Of a DNA stretch of 62,718 bases, positions 39,191 to 51,298 are shown piece by piece (the stretch's first letter is position 1; each line of letters begins with the position of its first letter). The notes under the pieces were generated by a model. That model was not told the origin of the DNA. It did no database searches and saw only the letters and a list, made by a program, of their open reading frames with translations. Position numbers and translations under genes: made by a program. The DNA comes from Alcanivorax sp. (GTDB taxonomy: Bacteria; Pseudomonadota; Gammaproteobacteria; Pseudomonadales; Alcanivoracaceae): the NCBI RefSeq assembly GCF_014762765.1, contig NZ_JABURH010000070.1, forward strand, positions 1 through 62,718, in the 5' to 3' direction.

Positions 39191-39357
39191 CCCGGCACCG
39201 GGAACAACTGAACAGCCCCTGGACACTCTCCTCGCGCCCCCGGCAAATCCCGAACAGACTCCAGAGAATCCCCCCTGTCTGTCCGCCAGTAAACCGCTCT
39301 TTCATGTCAGCCTGATCTCACTCTCCCTACATCTTTATTGCTGCCACAACTCCAGTG

Positions 39358-39380
39358 TTGTCACTTTCCTGTCATTGCCA
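39358..39380 (+). promoter_or_regulatory. Candidate PhoB (Pho) box
   Basis: TTGTCACTTTCCTGTCATTGCC: two TGTCA half-sites with 11-nt periodicity, 40 nt upstream of ORF 39421. Confidence 0.55.
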
Positions 39381-39420
39381 CTGACTAGGCTGCGGGCGTC
39401 CCCGATCAACAGGAAACAAC

Positions 39421-41076
39421 ATGACTCAATACACCGTCCCAGCCCTGCTACTTCTCGGCCTTGCCACCCTGCCGCTGCACGGTTGCGACGGGGATACCGA
39501 CAACGCCCTGCTACCGCCCGTTGATACCGAGTCGCGCACGCCCGTCACTGACGAACGCATCGGCAACCTGGAGGCACCCATCCCGCCACAGTGCTATACA
39601 AAAACCGAAGCAGAGCACAATCCCTGCTACACCTGTCACCAGAATTACGACCGGGACAAAGCGGCAAGAATGAATCAGCTTGATGACGGGCATCTGCAAG
39701 GCGGTTATCTATTTTCTGATGTAGGCGTCACCAATCACTGGGACAACCTGTTCGTGGATCGACGCGACTGGCAGGCAAGCATTAGCGACGAACAGATCCT
39801 CACCTACATCAACCAGGACAATTACAGTGACTTGGCGCCACGCCTTGAAAAACAGGGCTGGGAGGGCTTCACCCCCGATCTGGATAATTACCACCTGGCC
39901 GCCGGTGCCTTTGATAAGCAGGGGCTGGCCCGCGACGGCAGCCACTGGGTTGCCTTTAACTACAAGCCTTTCCCCGGCACCTTCTGGCCAACCAATGGCT
40001 CAACCGATGACGTGGTGATACGACTACCCGCCGCCTTCCGGGAAATCGACGGCAGCTACCAACGCGAACTTTATCTACTCAATCTGACGCTGCTGGAAAT
40101 GGCGATCAAGCAACACGAAAGCATGTCGATTCCTGCCACCGATGAAACCCGCCTCAACACCGACCTGAATGGCGACGGTCGCGTGTCAGGCATCGCCCGT
40201 ACTCTGAAAAAACGCCAGCATTATCTGGGCGATGCCCGCAACATTGAAATCGCTTTTCAACAATATCCGCAAGGCGCCGAACTCATGCATACGGTGCGCT
40301 ATGTGGGCATTGATGAGCATGATGTGATTGGCGTGCCACCACGCATGAAAGAACTGCGCTACATGCGCAAGATCCGGGCACTGGAAAACCATGATGTTCG
40401 CAGCCGTTATGATCGCGAACGCAAGGACAAGCACCGGGGGCTGCTGCCAACGTTCGTCAACCTTCACGAGAAAGGCATGGAAAACGGCATGGGCTGGGTA
40501 ATGCAGGGGTTTATTGAAGACTATGATGGCCGCCTGCGCCCGCAAAGCCATGAAGAAAACCTTTTCTGTATGGGCTGCCATGCCGCAGTGGGCGTCACCA
40601 TTGACCAGACTTTCGCTTTGGCCCGCAAGGTAGATGGCGCCGAGGGCTGGGGTTACATCGACCTGCAAGGCATGCCGGATGCTGCCAACATCAGTGAACC
40701 TGGCGGCGAAATTCGCAACTACCTGAAACGTGCCGGTGGCGGCAGTGAGTTCCGGGAAAATCCGGAAATGGTGGACAAGTGGTACCGTGCGGACGGCAGC
40801 CTGAACGAAGAGGCCATTGCCAATGCCGATGTCTATACTTTGATCACACCCTCCCGGGAAAGGGCCCTGAAACTAAACAAGGCCTATACCCATATCGTGC
40901 GCCATCAAAGCTACATTCACGGCCGTGATGCCACCTGGCTACCCGCCAGGAATGTGTTTACCGAAGTGGATGAAAGCGAGCCGCCTCTGCCAGCGGAATT
41001 CCGCTTCTTCCAATGGGATTTGCGCATGGACTGGCAACCGCCCAGAGACCAGGAGAAGCTCGCCCGCCACCCCTGA
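39421..41076 (+). CDS. Lipoprotein with two CxxCH haem-binding motifs
   Basis: LATLPLHGCDGD lipobox; NPCYTCHQN and LFCMGCHAAVG. Confidence 0.75.
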   Translation: MTQYTVPALLLLGLATLPLHGCDGDTDNALLPPVDTESRTPVTDERIGNLEAPIPPQCYTKTEAEHNPCYTCHQNYDRDKAARMNQLDDGHLQGGYLFSDVGVTNHWDNLFVDRRDWQASISDEQILTYINQDNYSDLAPRLEKQGWEGFTPDLDNYHLAAGAFDKQGLARDGSHWVAFNYKPFPGTFWPTNGSTDDVVIRLPAAFREIDGSYQRELYLLNLTLLEMAIKQHESMSIPATDETRLNTDLNGDGRVSGIARTLKKRQHYLGDARNIEIAFQQYPQGAELMHTVRYVGIDEHDVIGVPPRMKELRYMRKIRALENHDVRSRYDRERKDKHRGLLPTFVNLHEKGMENGMGWVMQGFIEDYDGRLRPQSHEENLFCMGCHAAVGVTIDQTFALARKVDGAEGWGYIDLQGMPDAANISEPGGEIRNYLKRAGGGSEFRENPEMVDKWYRADGSLNEEAIANADVYTLITPSRERALKLNKAYTHIVRHQSYIHGRDATWLPARNVFTEVDESEPPLPAEFRFFQWDLRMDWQPPRDQEKLARHP

Positions 41077-41214
41077 CAACCCGCCCCAGCGTCGAATATG
41101 AGAGGGTGCGAAGTGCATTGTCATTTAATGTTATTTTCATCGACATAAAACTTCATAGTTTGAGTCCTAGGCTTTTCCCACCCTTGAGTTCATTCGACAA
41201 CTGGTGGGAAAACC

Positions 41215-42915
41215 ATGACTATCAATACACGCAAAACACAGCTGGCTATCGCCATTGCTGCCACTTCCTTGCTGGCGGCCTGCGGTGGCGACAGCGACAA
41301 TGACAACAACCCCAGTAACGGCAGCGAACAATCTGCAACCCTTCCCTTGACCCGCTTGGCCACCATTCCGTTGGGCGCCGAACTGACCGGCCTGGAAGTG
41401 ACCGAGGAAGGCGATGCCTTCTTTAACATCCAGCACCCGGCAGACTCTCTCCCGGATGCAGAGAACAAGGCCGCTATCGGCGCCTGGGTTGGTGCCAACA
41501 TCAACGAGCTGCCTGCAGGCATTACACCAATCACCGTTCCCGACCCCACCAGCAGCGATGCGGAAACCACCCGCATGGCTCTGGGCAGCTACCAGGTACT
41601 CGGCCGCGAAGGTTACAACTACCGTGGAGATCTGCCCTTCGGTCTCGGTCATATCACAGTGCTGGACAAAAATGAGGCTTCCGTTCTGCAGTCCAACGAT
41701 CCGGACTTCAACGCCTGGATCGCCGACGGCGAGAACAGCGGCTATCTTTTCACTGCCTGGGAAGATCGCCCCGGCGGCGTTTCCCGACTGGCCCTCAGCA
41801 AGACCGACGACGGCTGGACCGTGAATGGCGCCCTCAATGTGGACTTCAGTGGCGTGAACGGCACCATGATCAATTGCTTCGGCAGTGTATCTCCCTGGGG
41901 TACACCACTCACCTCGGAGGAAAACTACATGGCTTCCGAGGTATCAGCCACGGCACAGTGGAACCAGGCTGGGGCCGGCGGTTACCCCAGTTACAACGAT
42001 GTAAAGAACATCCAGACCTATCTGGATGGCACCTTCCCCAACCCCTATGACTACGGGTATATCGTTGAACTGACGGCACCCACCGGCACACCGCAACCGG
42101 TGAAACACTTCACCACCGGCCGTATGGCCCATGAAAATGCCATCATCATGCCCGATGAGAAAACCGTCTACCTGACCTCCGACGGCGGCTCCCAGGGCTT
42201 TTTCAAGTTTGTCGCCGATGACGCTCAGAACCTGTCAGCGGGCACACTGTATGCAGCCAAAGTGACCCAGGATGCCGGCACTGACAATGCCACCACCGGC
42301 TTTGACATCAGCTGGATCGAACTCGGCAAATCCGACAACGCCACGATCGAAACCTTGATCCGCTCCTTCGACGGCCTGGACGAAAACGACTTCGTTGAAG
42401 GGGACACCAATTACATTTCCCAGCAGCAAGTGGACGACTATGCCGCCGCCTATGTGGCTGGCGGAGACAATAGCGCCCTTGACCCCATCGCCTTCCTGGA
42501 AACCAACGCGGTTGCCATGGCCATGGGGGCGACCACCGAGTTCAACAAAATGGAAGGGATCAACATCAATCCCGCCGGCGCAGCCAGCGGTGAAGTGCCC
42601 TACATGTATGTGGCCATGGCCGACGTGGCCGGCTCCATGGCTGATGGTACAGGCGACATTGCCATCGACGCCAACCGCTGCGGCATCGTTTACCGGTTTG
42701 ATCTGGAAACGGATTTCAACGTCAGCCGCATGGAACCGGCAGTAGTGGGCGGGCCATATGACGGTGGAGCCACCGGCGACAAGTGCTCTGTAGACAACAT
42801 CGCGCAGCCGGACAATTTGTTCGTCATGAACGATGGTCGCCTGCTGATCGGCGAGGACTCCGGCAACCACGTCAACAACATGTTGTGGCTTTACACCCCC
42901 AACGCGGCGGAATAA
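41215..42915 (+). CDS. PhoX-like / DUF839 family lipoprotein (putative alkaline phosphatase)
   Basis: LLAACGGDSD lipobox; GGVSRLALSKTDDGWTV, NCFGSVSPWGTPLTSEENY, MAHENAIIMPDEKTVYLTSDGGSQGFFKFVAD. Confidence 0.8.
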   Translation: MTINTRKTQLAIAIAATSLLAACGGDSDNDNNPSNGSEQSATLPLTRLATIPLGAELTGLEVTEEGDAFFNIQHPADSLPDAENKAAIGAWVGANINELPAGITPITVPDPTSSDAETTRMALGSYQVLGREGYNYRGDLPFGLGHITVLDKNEASVLQSNDPDFNAWIADGENSGYLFTAWEDRPGGVSRLALSKTDDGWTVNGALNVDFSGVNGTMINCFGSVSPWGTPLTSEENYMASEVSATAQWNQAGAGGYPSYNDVKNIQTYLDGTFPNPYDYGYIVELTAPTGTPQPVKHFTTGRMAHENAIIMPDEKTVYLTSDGGSQGFFKFVADDAQNLSAGTLYAAKVTQDAGTDNATTGFDISWIELGKSDNATIETLIRSFDGLDENDFVEGDTNYISQQQVDDYAAAYVAGGDNSALDPIAFLETNAVAMAMGATTEFNKMEGININPAGAASGEVPYMYVAMADVAGSMADGTGDIAIDANRCGIVYRFDLETDFNVSRMEPAVVGGPYDGGATGDKCSVDNIAQPDNLFVMNDGRLLIGEDSGNHVNNMLWLYTPNAAE

Positions 42916-42930
42916 GTTTCCGTAGGCACC

Positions 42931-42966
42931 AACAAAAACGCCCCGGCATGCCGGGGCGTTTTTGTT
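42931..42966. terminator. Bidirectional terminator between convergent genes
   Basis: AACAAAAACGCCCCGGCATGCCGGGGCGTTTTTGTT, perfect 36-nt palindrome. Confidence 0.92.
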
Positions 42967-42985
42967 TATCGAACAGGAAGCCTGT

Positions 42986-44338
<1,353 letters not shown>

Positions 44339-44400
44339 TCACCCCGGGCTGGCGAATGCCCACCCGGAGGTTGTATCAGACACTTCCCCGGGGAAGTGTC

Positions 44401-45579
44401 CTAGGAAATATCCTGGATTACCCAGCGACTGCCATCCTGCACCAGCCGGCGCTGGCATCCCAGTTCCTGCGGGTCATTATCTGCTCCGGTCAGAGCCAGC
44501 ACCACCCGCTCACCGGCATCGCGCAAGGCCCTCACCTTGTCCGCGAAGCCCGCGTCTTGCAAAGAGCCTTCCGCCAGGATGCCATTGAGCGCGGCCGCTT
44601 CGGTACGCGCCGCCAGCATCTTCAGATCGGCGCTGAAACCGGTAGCCGGACGGGCACGGCCAAACACCTCACCGATGTGATCATAACGACCGCCCTTGGC
44701 CACAGGCTCACTCTCGCCGGGCAGGTAGGCGGCGAAAACACAGCCGGTGTGGTAGTGATAGCCACGCAGCTCACCCAGATCCAGGTGCAACTGCACGCCA
44801 CGGGAGTCCAGGACCCCGGCAAGCACCGAGAGTTCATCCAGCGCCGCCAGAGCGCCTGGGAAATCGCCTAGCAAGGTGCGGGCCTCATCAAGAATGCCGA
44901 TGCCACCAGCCAGCCAGGGCAGGGACGCCAGGGCACTAGCTGCCGGCGCGGGCAGATTGCGCTCCGCCAAAAAACTATCCAGCTCTACCCGCGCCTTGCG
45001 GACATAAATGTCTTCCAGCTGGCCTTGCTCGGCATCACTCAAATCACAGGCATCCAGCAGCCCGCGGAACAGTCCCACGTGCCCCAGATCCAGCACCACT
45101 TCATTGGCTACGCCAGCCAGGGCCAGGGTATCCAGCAGCAGGGTCATCACTTCCAGATCGCTGTCGCTGCCGGCATGGCCGAACAGCTCCACCCCCAGCT
45201 GGTAGGGCAGCCGGGTAGCGCCGGCCACCGCCGGGCGAGTGCGCAGGGCACTGGAGCAGTAACACAGGCGGGAGGGGGCCGAACGGCGCAGGCTGTGGGC
45301 ATCCATGCGCGCCACCTGAGGGGTTATATCCGCGCGCACGCCCATCAGGCGGCCAGTCAGCTGATCAGTGATCTTGAAGGTTTCCCGCTCAAGATCACGA
45401 CCGGCGCCGTTGAGCAAGGACTCGAGAAACTCGATCAGTGGCGGGAAAACCAGTTCATAGCCCCAGCGCTGGTACAGATCCAGCGTCTGCCGGCGTAATT
45501 GCTCAATGGCCCGGGCTCGGCCCGGGAGAACCTCTTCTACCCCGTCGGGCAGTAGCCACTGTTCTTCCTGGTTCATCAT
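44401..45579 (-). CDS. hisZ: ATP phosphoribosyltransferase regulatory subunit
   Basis: WLLPDGVEEVLPGRARAIEQLRRQTLDLYQRWGYELVFPPLIEFLESLL; next to purA. Confidence 0.92.
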   Translation of the reverse strand: MMNQEEQWLLPDGVEEVLPGRARAIEQLRRQTLDLYQRWGYELVFPPLIEFLESLLNGAGRDLERETFKITDQLTGRLMGVRADITPQVARMDAHSLRRSAPSRLCYCSSALRTRPAVAGATRLPYQLGVELFGHAGSDSDLEVMTLLLDTLALAGVANEVVLDLGHVGLFRGLLDACDLSDAEQGQLEDIYVRKARVELDSFLAERNLPAPAASALASLPWLAGGIGILDEARTLLGDFPGALAALDELSVLAGVLDSRGVQLHLDLGELRGYHYHTGCVFAAYLPGESEPVAKGGRYDHIGEVFGRARPATGFSADLKMLAARTEAAALNGILAEGSLQDAGFADKVRALRDAGERVVLALTGADNDPQELGCQRRLVQDGSRWVIQDIS

Positions 45580-45771
45580 TTACGACCGCATCAGTAGTAG
45601 CAGGCCGGCACCCAGTATCATCAGCACCAGCCCCAGAATTCTCAGTGAGCGCCCGGGCATGCGGGCAACCTGCAAGGCCGCCTCACGCGCACGATTAGGC
45701 GCCAGAAACAGCGGAATGCCCTCGATCACCAATACCAGGCACAGGGCCTTGATCAATAAGCTGAAGTCCAT
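45580..45771 (-). CDS. DUF2065 family small membrane protein
   Basis: LCLVLVIEGIPLFLAPNRAREAALQVARMPGRSLRILGLVLMILGAGLL. Confidence 0.85.
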   Translation of the reverse strand: MDFSLLIKALCLVLVIEGIPLFLAPNRAREAALQVARMPGRSLRILGLVLMILGAGLLLLMRS

Positions 45772-45796
45772 TGTTCCTGCCAGACAGCCACAAAAA

Positions 45797-45820
45797 AACC
45801 GGGAGCCTCGGCCCCCGGTT
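45797..45820 (-). terminator. Hairpin terminator
   Basis: AACCGGGAGCCTCGGCCCCCGGTT with A-run on + strand (U-run on minus). Confidence 0.6.
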
Positions 45821-45883
45821 GCAGCATTCTACCACGGTCTCCCGGCGGCGGACAGGTTAACGCCCTCTTCCCTGGAGTCACAA

Positions 45884-45916
45884 AAAAGCCCTGCCGACCG
45901 GGTCGACAGGGCTTTT
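45884..45916 (-). terminator. Terminator after hflC
   Basis: AAAAGCCCTGCCGACCGGGTCGACAGGGCTTTT. Confidence 0.75.
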
Positions 45917-45926
45917 CAGAATGGGC

Positions 45927-46991
45927 TTAGGGCTGCGTGCCCTTGGCCCCCTTCAGATAGCGGAAGAACTCGCCATCCGGCTCCAGGATCAGCACATCTT
46001 CCTTGTCCTTGAAGCTCTCCTTGTAGGCCTGGAGGCTGCGATAGAAGCGGAAGAACTCCTTGTCCTGATTGTAGGCCTGGGCATAAGTGGCAGCGGCCTG
46101 AGCGTCACCCTCACCGCGAGTGGCCTGAGCCTTGCGGTAGGCTTCAGCAAGGATTTCACTACGCTGACGATCCGCACCGGCGCGGATTTTCTCCGCTTCC
46201 TCACGGCCCTGGGAACGGTGGGCTGCCGCATCACGCTGACGCTCGGCGCGCATACGATCAAACACCCGGCCACGGACCTGATCGGGCCAGTCCACCTGCT
46301 TGACACGGATATCCACCACTTCGATACCCAGGTCTTCCATGGTGGATTCGTTCACTTTGGCACGAACCTGATCCATCAGCGCTTCGCGCTGATCGCTGGC
46401 CATTTTCCGGGGATCCACCTTGTCCGTGGAGGCTTCGGCCTCGGCTTCACGGATAATGGACTCGTCCAGCTGATCCCTCGGCACCTCGGTCATTTCACCA
46501 GTTACCGGATCGCGCAGTACGGCCGTGTCACCTTCCAGTTTCTCCACATCGCTTTCACCAGCGACAACCTGGAATACGGTGCGTGAGGCAAACTCGTTAC
46601 GCAACGCCTCGTTGACCCGCGGGTCCAGCAACTGGCGGGCCCGCCCTTCCATTACCTGGGCATTGGAAGAGCCGCCACCCACACTGACGATGTAGCGCTG
46701 CACATTGTTGATACGCCAGACCACAAAGGCATCCACGTTGAGCAATTTCTTTTCGGCCGTGAGGAAAGACTGGGTGGGCACGTCGTACACCAGGGCACGA
46801 CCATCTACCCGTACCACCTCTTCCACCAGTGGCCATTTGAAATAAATGCCCGGCTCCACGTCGGCCTTGTCGATCCGGCTAAACTGCTTGAGCACCGCCT
46901 TTTCGGCCTGGTTCACAATAAAGAAGGAATCCAGCGCCAGCAGGGCCAGAACACCCAGAGCCAGCAGCGCCAACCATCCACGATTATTCAT
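45927..46991 (-). CDS. hflC: FtsH protease modulator HflC
   Basis: FFIVNQAEKAVLKQFSRIDKADVEPGIYFKWPLVEEVVRVDGRALVYDVPTQSFLTAEKK. Confidence 0.95.
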   Translation of the reverse strand: MNNRGWLALLALGVLALLALDSFFIVNQAEKAVLKQFSRIDKADVEPGIYFKWPLVEEVVRVDGRALVYDVPTQSFLTAEKKLLNVDAFVVWRINNVQRYIVSVGGGSSNAQVMEGRARQLLDPRVNEALRNEFASRTVFQVVAGESDVEKLEGDTAVLRDPVTGEMTEVPRDQLDESIIREAEAEASTDKVDPRKMASDQREALMDQVRAKVNESTMEDLGIEVVDIRVKQVDWPDQVRGRVFDRMRAERQRDAAAHRSQGREEAEKIRAGADRQRSEILAEAYRKAQATRGEGDAQAAATYAQAYNQDKEFFRFYRSLQAYKESFKDKEDVLILEPDGEFFRYLKGAKGTQP

Positions 46992-48175
46992 TAGCGCAAC
47001 TCCCGATTTGGTGTGCTGTAGAGGCTGCGAGAGGCCTCGCGACCACTGCCGCCATCGTCGGCTCCTGCTGATGAAGAACTGGCCGGATTGGCGCCTCCTT
47101 TACTCTCTGGCACTTTGACATTGCCCCCACGCCCCTTGACCAGCTGCTCCAGTGGCAGGTAGATGAGGCTATTGCCGTTATCCACATCCACCAGCACCTT
47201 GCTGGTGGCGCTGTACACCTCCGTCATGGTTTCCAGATAGAGACGCTCACGGGTCACTTCAGGTGCCTTGCGGTATTCGGTCAACAGATCGCTAAAGCGC
47301 TCTGCATCACCCACGGCGCTGTCAATCAGACGGTTCCGGTAGGCTTCCGCCTCCTCTTCCAGGCGCTTGGCCTCGCCTCGAGCCTGAGGAATCACCGCAT
47401 TACGATAGGCTTCCGCTTCCTTCTTGAAACGGTCCTCATCTTCCTTGGCTCTGGATACATCATCGAAGGCGTCACGTACGGCATCCGGTGCCTGGGTCCG
47501 ATCCAGCACCACCTGCTTCAATACCAGACCGGTATCGTAACGATTCAGGTATTCATCAAGACGTTCACGGACCTGTACCCGGATGGCCTCACGGTTGTCC
47601 TTGAGCACATCATCCATGGTGGAGGTACCCACCACATGGCGCAGGGCAGAGCTGGTGGCGTGCTGCAGAATGACTTCCGGGCGCGCCACTTTCAGCAGGA
47701 AGGGAATCGGGTCCAGCACCTGATACTGCACCTGCAAGGTCACACTGACGATGTTGGTGTCACGGGTGAGCATTGCCTCAGTGATTTCGTAGCGGCGATT
47801 CTGCTCCACGTCCACCTTCTCGTACTGCTCAATGATCGGTGCACGCCAGCGCAGACCTGGATCTACGGTGCGGTTGTATTCACCGAAACGCAGCACCACG
47901 GCACGTTCGCGCTGATCCACCTGGAAAAAGCCGACCAGGCCGTAAACCACCACGCCGATCACCACAGCGATGATCAGCACCGGCCAGGGAGAACCACCGC
48001 CACTGCGACCGCCGCCTCCTGACTTGCCGCCCTTGCCGCCGAATACGCTGTTGATCTTCTCTTTCAGATTCTTCAGAGCTTCATCCAGATCCGGCGGCCC
48101 CTGGTCACCGCCTCCACCCCAAGGGTCCTTCGGCTTGTTGCCGCCGGGTTCATTCCACGCCATGTAGGTCTCCAA
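46991..48175 (-). CDS. hflK: FtsH protease modulator HflK
   Basis: MAWNEPGGNKPKDPWGGGGDQGPPDLDEALKNLKEKINSVFGGKGG; SPFH domain. Confidence 0.95.
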   Translation of the reverse strand: METYMAWNEPGGNKPKDPWGGGGDQGPPDLDEALKNLKEKINSVFGGKGGKSGGGGRSGGGSPWPVLIIAVVIGVVVYGLVGFFQVDQRERAVVLRFGEYNRTVDPGLRWRAPIIEQYEKVDVEQNRRYEITEAMLTRDTNIVSVTLQVQYQVLDPIPFLLKVARPEVILQHATSSALRHVVGTSTMDDVLKDNREAIRVQVRERLDEYLNRYDTGLVLKQVVLDRTQAPDAVRDAFDDVSRAKEDEDRFKKEAEAYRNAVIPQARGEAKRLEEEAEAYRNRLIDSAVGDAERFSDLLTEYRKAPEVTRERLYLETMTEVYSATSKVLVDVDNGNSLIYLPLEQLVKGRGGNVKVPESKGGANPASSSSAGADDGGSGREASRSLYSTPNRELR

Positions 48176-48201
48176 TCGGTCCGGGCGCTGTGCCCACCGG
48201 A

Positions 48202-49575
48202 TTATTGATGGCTCGCATCGTGCGAGCGTTGTGAATTGTAGGAAGGGGCATCATCCCCTGCAACCGCAGGAGCCGGCACCACCAGTTCTTCTTCCGTGAG
48301 CCCCTGCTCACGCAATAGACGTTCAAAATGCACCCGGTTCACGTTGATACGCAGCAGCATGCTGCCATCCAGAGCCGCCTGCTCCTCCAGCACTTCGCCG
48401 GCCTCGTGCAGGCGAGCACGCAGACGACCGGCAGACGCGGGCAGACGCACCCAGCAATCCACCCAACCGGCGGCCAGTCGCTCGGCGATGGCCTGAAACA
48501 GTAGATCAAAACCATCTCCCGTCTGCGCAGAAATCCATACGCGCCAGGGATTGCCGTGCTCATCCCGATCAATTTTCGGTGACTGGCCCAGATTATCCAC
48601 CTTGTTGTAAACGTGCAGCACTGGCAGGGTGTCACCGCCAATCTCTTCCAGCACTTCGTTCACCGCCGCCACATTACTGTCGCGCTCTTCTGCACTGCAG
48701 TCTGTCACGTGCAACAGCAAGGTGGCGTTAACGGTTTCTTCCAGAGTCGCGCGAAACGCCTGCACCAGCCGGTGGGGCAGATGACGGATAAAACCCACGG
48801 TGTCGGCCAGAATCGCCGGCCCCACGCCCGGCACCTTTACCTTGCGCAGGGTCGGGTCCAGGGTGGCGAACAGCTGGTCTGCCACATACACATCGCCAGT
48901 GGTGATGGCGTTGAACAAAGTGGACTTGCCCGCATTGGTATAGCCCACCAGGGAAATCAGTGGTGTTTCGGAACGCTGGCGAGCGCGACGTCCCTGAGCC
49001 CGCTGCTTGCGCACCTTCTCCAGACGCGATTCGATGGCGCGGATACGATCACGAAGCAACCGGCGGTCGGTTTCCAGCTGGGTTTCACCGGGACCACGCA
49101 GGCCGATGCCGCCCTTCTGCCGCTCCAGGTGAGTCCAGCCCCTGACCAGCCGGGAAGACAAGTGGCGCAACTGGGCCAGCTCCACCTGCAAGCGCCCTTC
49201 ATGGGTACGGGCACGCTGGGCGAAGATATCCAGAATCAGGCCGGTGCGATCCAGCACCCGGCATTTGACCACCCGCTCCAGGTTACGCTCCTGAGCCGGG
49301 CTCAGAGCATGATTGAACAGCACCACATCCGCTTTGATGTCGCTTACCAGCGCCGCCAGCTCCTCACTCTTGCCTGAGCCGATAAACAGGGCCGGATCAG
49401 GCCGGTCACGCTTGCCGGTCAACTCCGCCGCCGGTTCTACGCCGCTTGACGTGACCAGGTGATAAAATTCATCCAGATCTTCGCGGCCCATGGCATCGGG
49501 CAGATCCAAATGCACCAGAACAGCGCGTTCACCGGCGCCGGTTCTGGTCTGCTCTGTGCGATCAAATAGGTCCAT
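48202..49575 (-). CDS. hflX: GTPase HflX
   Basis: LRGPGETQLETDRRLLRDRI...SLVGYTNAGKSTLFNAIT...ADTVGFIRHLPHRLVQAFRATLEE. Confidence 0.95.
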   Translation of the reverse strand: MDLFDRTEQTRTGAGERAVLVHLDLPDAMGREDLDEFYHLVTSSGVEPAAELTGKRDRPDPALFIGSGKSEELAALVSDIKADVVLFNHALSPAQERNLERVVKCRVLDRTGLILDIFAQRARTHEGRLQVELAQLRHLSSRLVRGWTHLERQKGGIGLRGPGETQLETDRRLLRDRIRAIESRLEKVRKQRAQGRRARQRSETPLISLVGYTNAGKSTLFNAITTGDVYVADQLFATLDPTLRKVKVPGVGPAILADTVGFIRHLPHRLVQAFRATLEETVNATLLLHVTDCSAEERDSNVAAVNEVLEEIGGDTLPVLHVYNKVDNLGQSPKIDRDEHGNPWRVWISAQTGDGFDLLFQAIAERLAAGWVDCWVRLPASAGRLRARLHEAGEVLEEQAALDGSMLLRINVNRVHFERLLREQGLTEEELVVPAPAVAGDDAPSYNSQRSHDASHQ

Positions 49576-49687
49576 AAAGAACTGACATGGGGGATGTGAC
49601 CGCCAGTTTAAACCAGTCAGAGCAAGAAGACAGGGAAACCGGCATGAAAAAGTACCGATCAGGACCGTTAGCCCGGCCACAACGCAA

Positions 49688-49709
49688 AGAGCCACCCGAA
49701 GGTGGCTCT
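49688..49709 (-). terminator. Hairpin terminator/attenuator between hfq and hflX
   Basis: Minus-strand AGAGCCACCTTCGGGTGGCTCTTT. Confidence 0.7.
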
Positions 49710-49730
49710 ATTACAGGATCTGCGGCAGTG

Positions 49731-50021
49731 TTACTGGTTGCCGAAACCCTCATCGGCAGCAGGAGCAGCAGGCGCGCCTGTACCGGTGGCAGTCATGGCC
49801 GGGTTACCGCCGCCACGGGGGTTGCGGGCGGGCACGACGGTGGAAATAGCGTGTTTGTAAACCATCTGACTGACTGCATTTTTCAGCAGCACGACATATT
49901 GGTCAAAAGACTCAATCTGCCCCTGCAGCTTTATTCCGTTCACCAGAAAGATAGAAACCGGAATACGCTCTTTACGAAGGGCGTTGAGAAAAGGGTCTTG
50001 TAGCGAGTGCCCCTTTGACAT
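49731..50021 (-). CDS. hfq: RNA chaperone Hfq
   Basis: [66 protein letters not shown]. Confidence 0.98.
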   Translation of the reverse strand: MSKGHSLQDPFLNALRKERIPVSIFLVNGIKLQGQIESFDQYVVLLKNAVSQMVYKHAISTVVPARNPRGGGNPAMTATGTGAPAAPAADEGFGNQ

Positions 50022-50275
50022 GGCAAGTCTCCTTGAAATAACAGTAAAAAGTAGTGCCCAACACTTCGGGCAATCAGCGCTGCAACACAGTGAAACCGTC
50101 CCATACGGTCACTGCCTTCACCCGATGCGCTATCGGGCAAATTTTTTGTCAACAACCCAGCAAATTGGTTCCAGGTCCCGACCCAACACATTCTGCGCCA
50201 CACATCTCAAATTGCCGCAAAATGGCTCAAAATCGATATTTGGCGAATTATAAACCAAAAAGTCCAGCAACAGGG

Positions 50276-51298
50276 CTAACTAAACACAGATTTACAGATC
50301 TTCGCAAGCTGCTCCACTAGCGCCTGCCGCTGTGACGCATCGTTACTGTCGAAGCCGTGCAGATACGGCCATTTACGCAGCCAGGTGAACTGTCGTTTGG
50401 CTAATTGCCGGGTCGCGATAATGCCACGCTCCACCATGCTGTCATAATCATACTGGCCATCCAGATAGTCCCACACCTGGCGGTAACCCACCGCCTTCAT
50501 GGCCGGCAGATTCCGATGGATTTCGGGCAGCTGTCGCAGGCCCTGCACCTCTTCTACCAACCCCTGTTCCAGCATCTGCCGGAAACGCTGCTCAATCATG
50601 TGATGTAGCCAGGCACGATCTGGCGGCACCAGGGCCGCGCTATACACCGGCCAGGGAAAGGCACTGAACTCACTCAAACCATCCCGGTTCTGTGTGACAG
50701 TTGTATGATGATCCGCATGAAAGGCGGACAGGGGCCGACCGGTGACCCGGTGCACTTCCAGGGCCCGCTGCAGGCGCTGACGGTCCGTGGACTTGAGCCG
50801 TTCGGCGCTGACCGGGTCCACCTGGGCCAGGGCCGCATGCACTGCCGGCCAGCCTTTACTCTCGGCCAGGGCCGTAATCTCGGCTCGCACCGCCGGATCC
50901 GCCTCCGGCAGGGGCGCCAGCCCCTCCACCAGTGCCTTGAAATAGAGAATGGTGCCGCCCACCAGCAGGGGCAGTTTGCCATTGGCATGGATCTGTTCGA
51001 TTTCCCGCAGGGCATCGGCGCGAAAATCCGCCGCCGAGTAAGGCATGTTCAGCTCGCGAAATCCCAGCAGCCGGTGCGGGGCCGCTGCCAGCTCCTCGTC
51101 ACTGGGCCGCGCCGCACCGATGTCCAGCCCCCGATAGACCAGCGCGGAATCCACATTGATGATGTCGATGGGCAGTGTCTGCGCCGCCTCGATGGCCAGC
51201 GCAGTCTTGCCAGAGCAGGTGGGCCCCATGAGGAGCAGCACAGGCAGCCCGAGATCTGTCCTGTCCTCAGCGGACGATGCCCAGCTTGCAGCTTCCAC
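50276..51298 (-). CDS. miaA: tRNA dimethylallyltransferase
   Basis: [44 protein letters not shown]. Confidence 0.96.
   Translation of the reverse strand: MEAASWASSAEDRTDLGLPVLLLMGPTCSGKTALAIEAAQTLPIDIINVDSALVYRGLDIGAARPSDEELAAAPHRLLGFRELNMPYSAADFRADALREIEQIHANGKLPLLVGGTILYFKALVEGLAPLPEADPAVRAEITALAESKGWPAVHAALAQVDPVSAERLKSTDRQRLQRALEVHRVTGRPLSAFHADHHTTVTQNRDGLSEFSAFPWPVYSAALVPPDRAWLHHMIEQRFRQMLEQGLVEEVQGLRQLPEIHRNLPAMKAVGYRQVWDYLDGQYDYDSMVERGIIATRQLAKRQFTWLRKWPYLHGFDSNDASQRQALVEQLAKICKSVFS

Noticed and set aside
51270-51298. CAGCTTGCAGCTTCC near the miaA start, resembling the GCAAGC-type repeat
   Set aside because: Too short, no inverted partner seen in the miaA/mutL junction.
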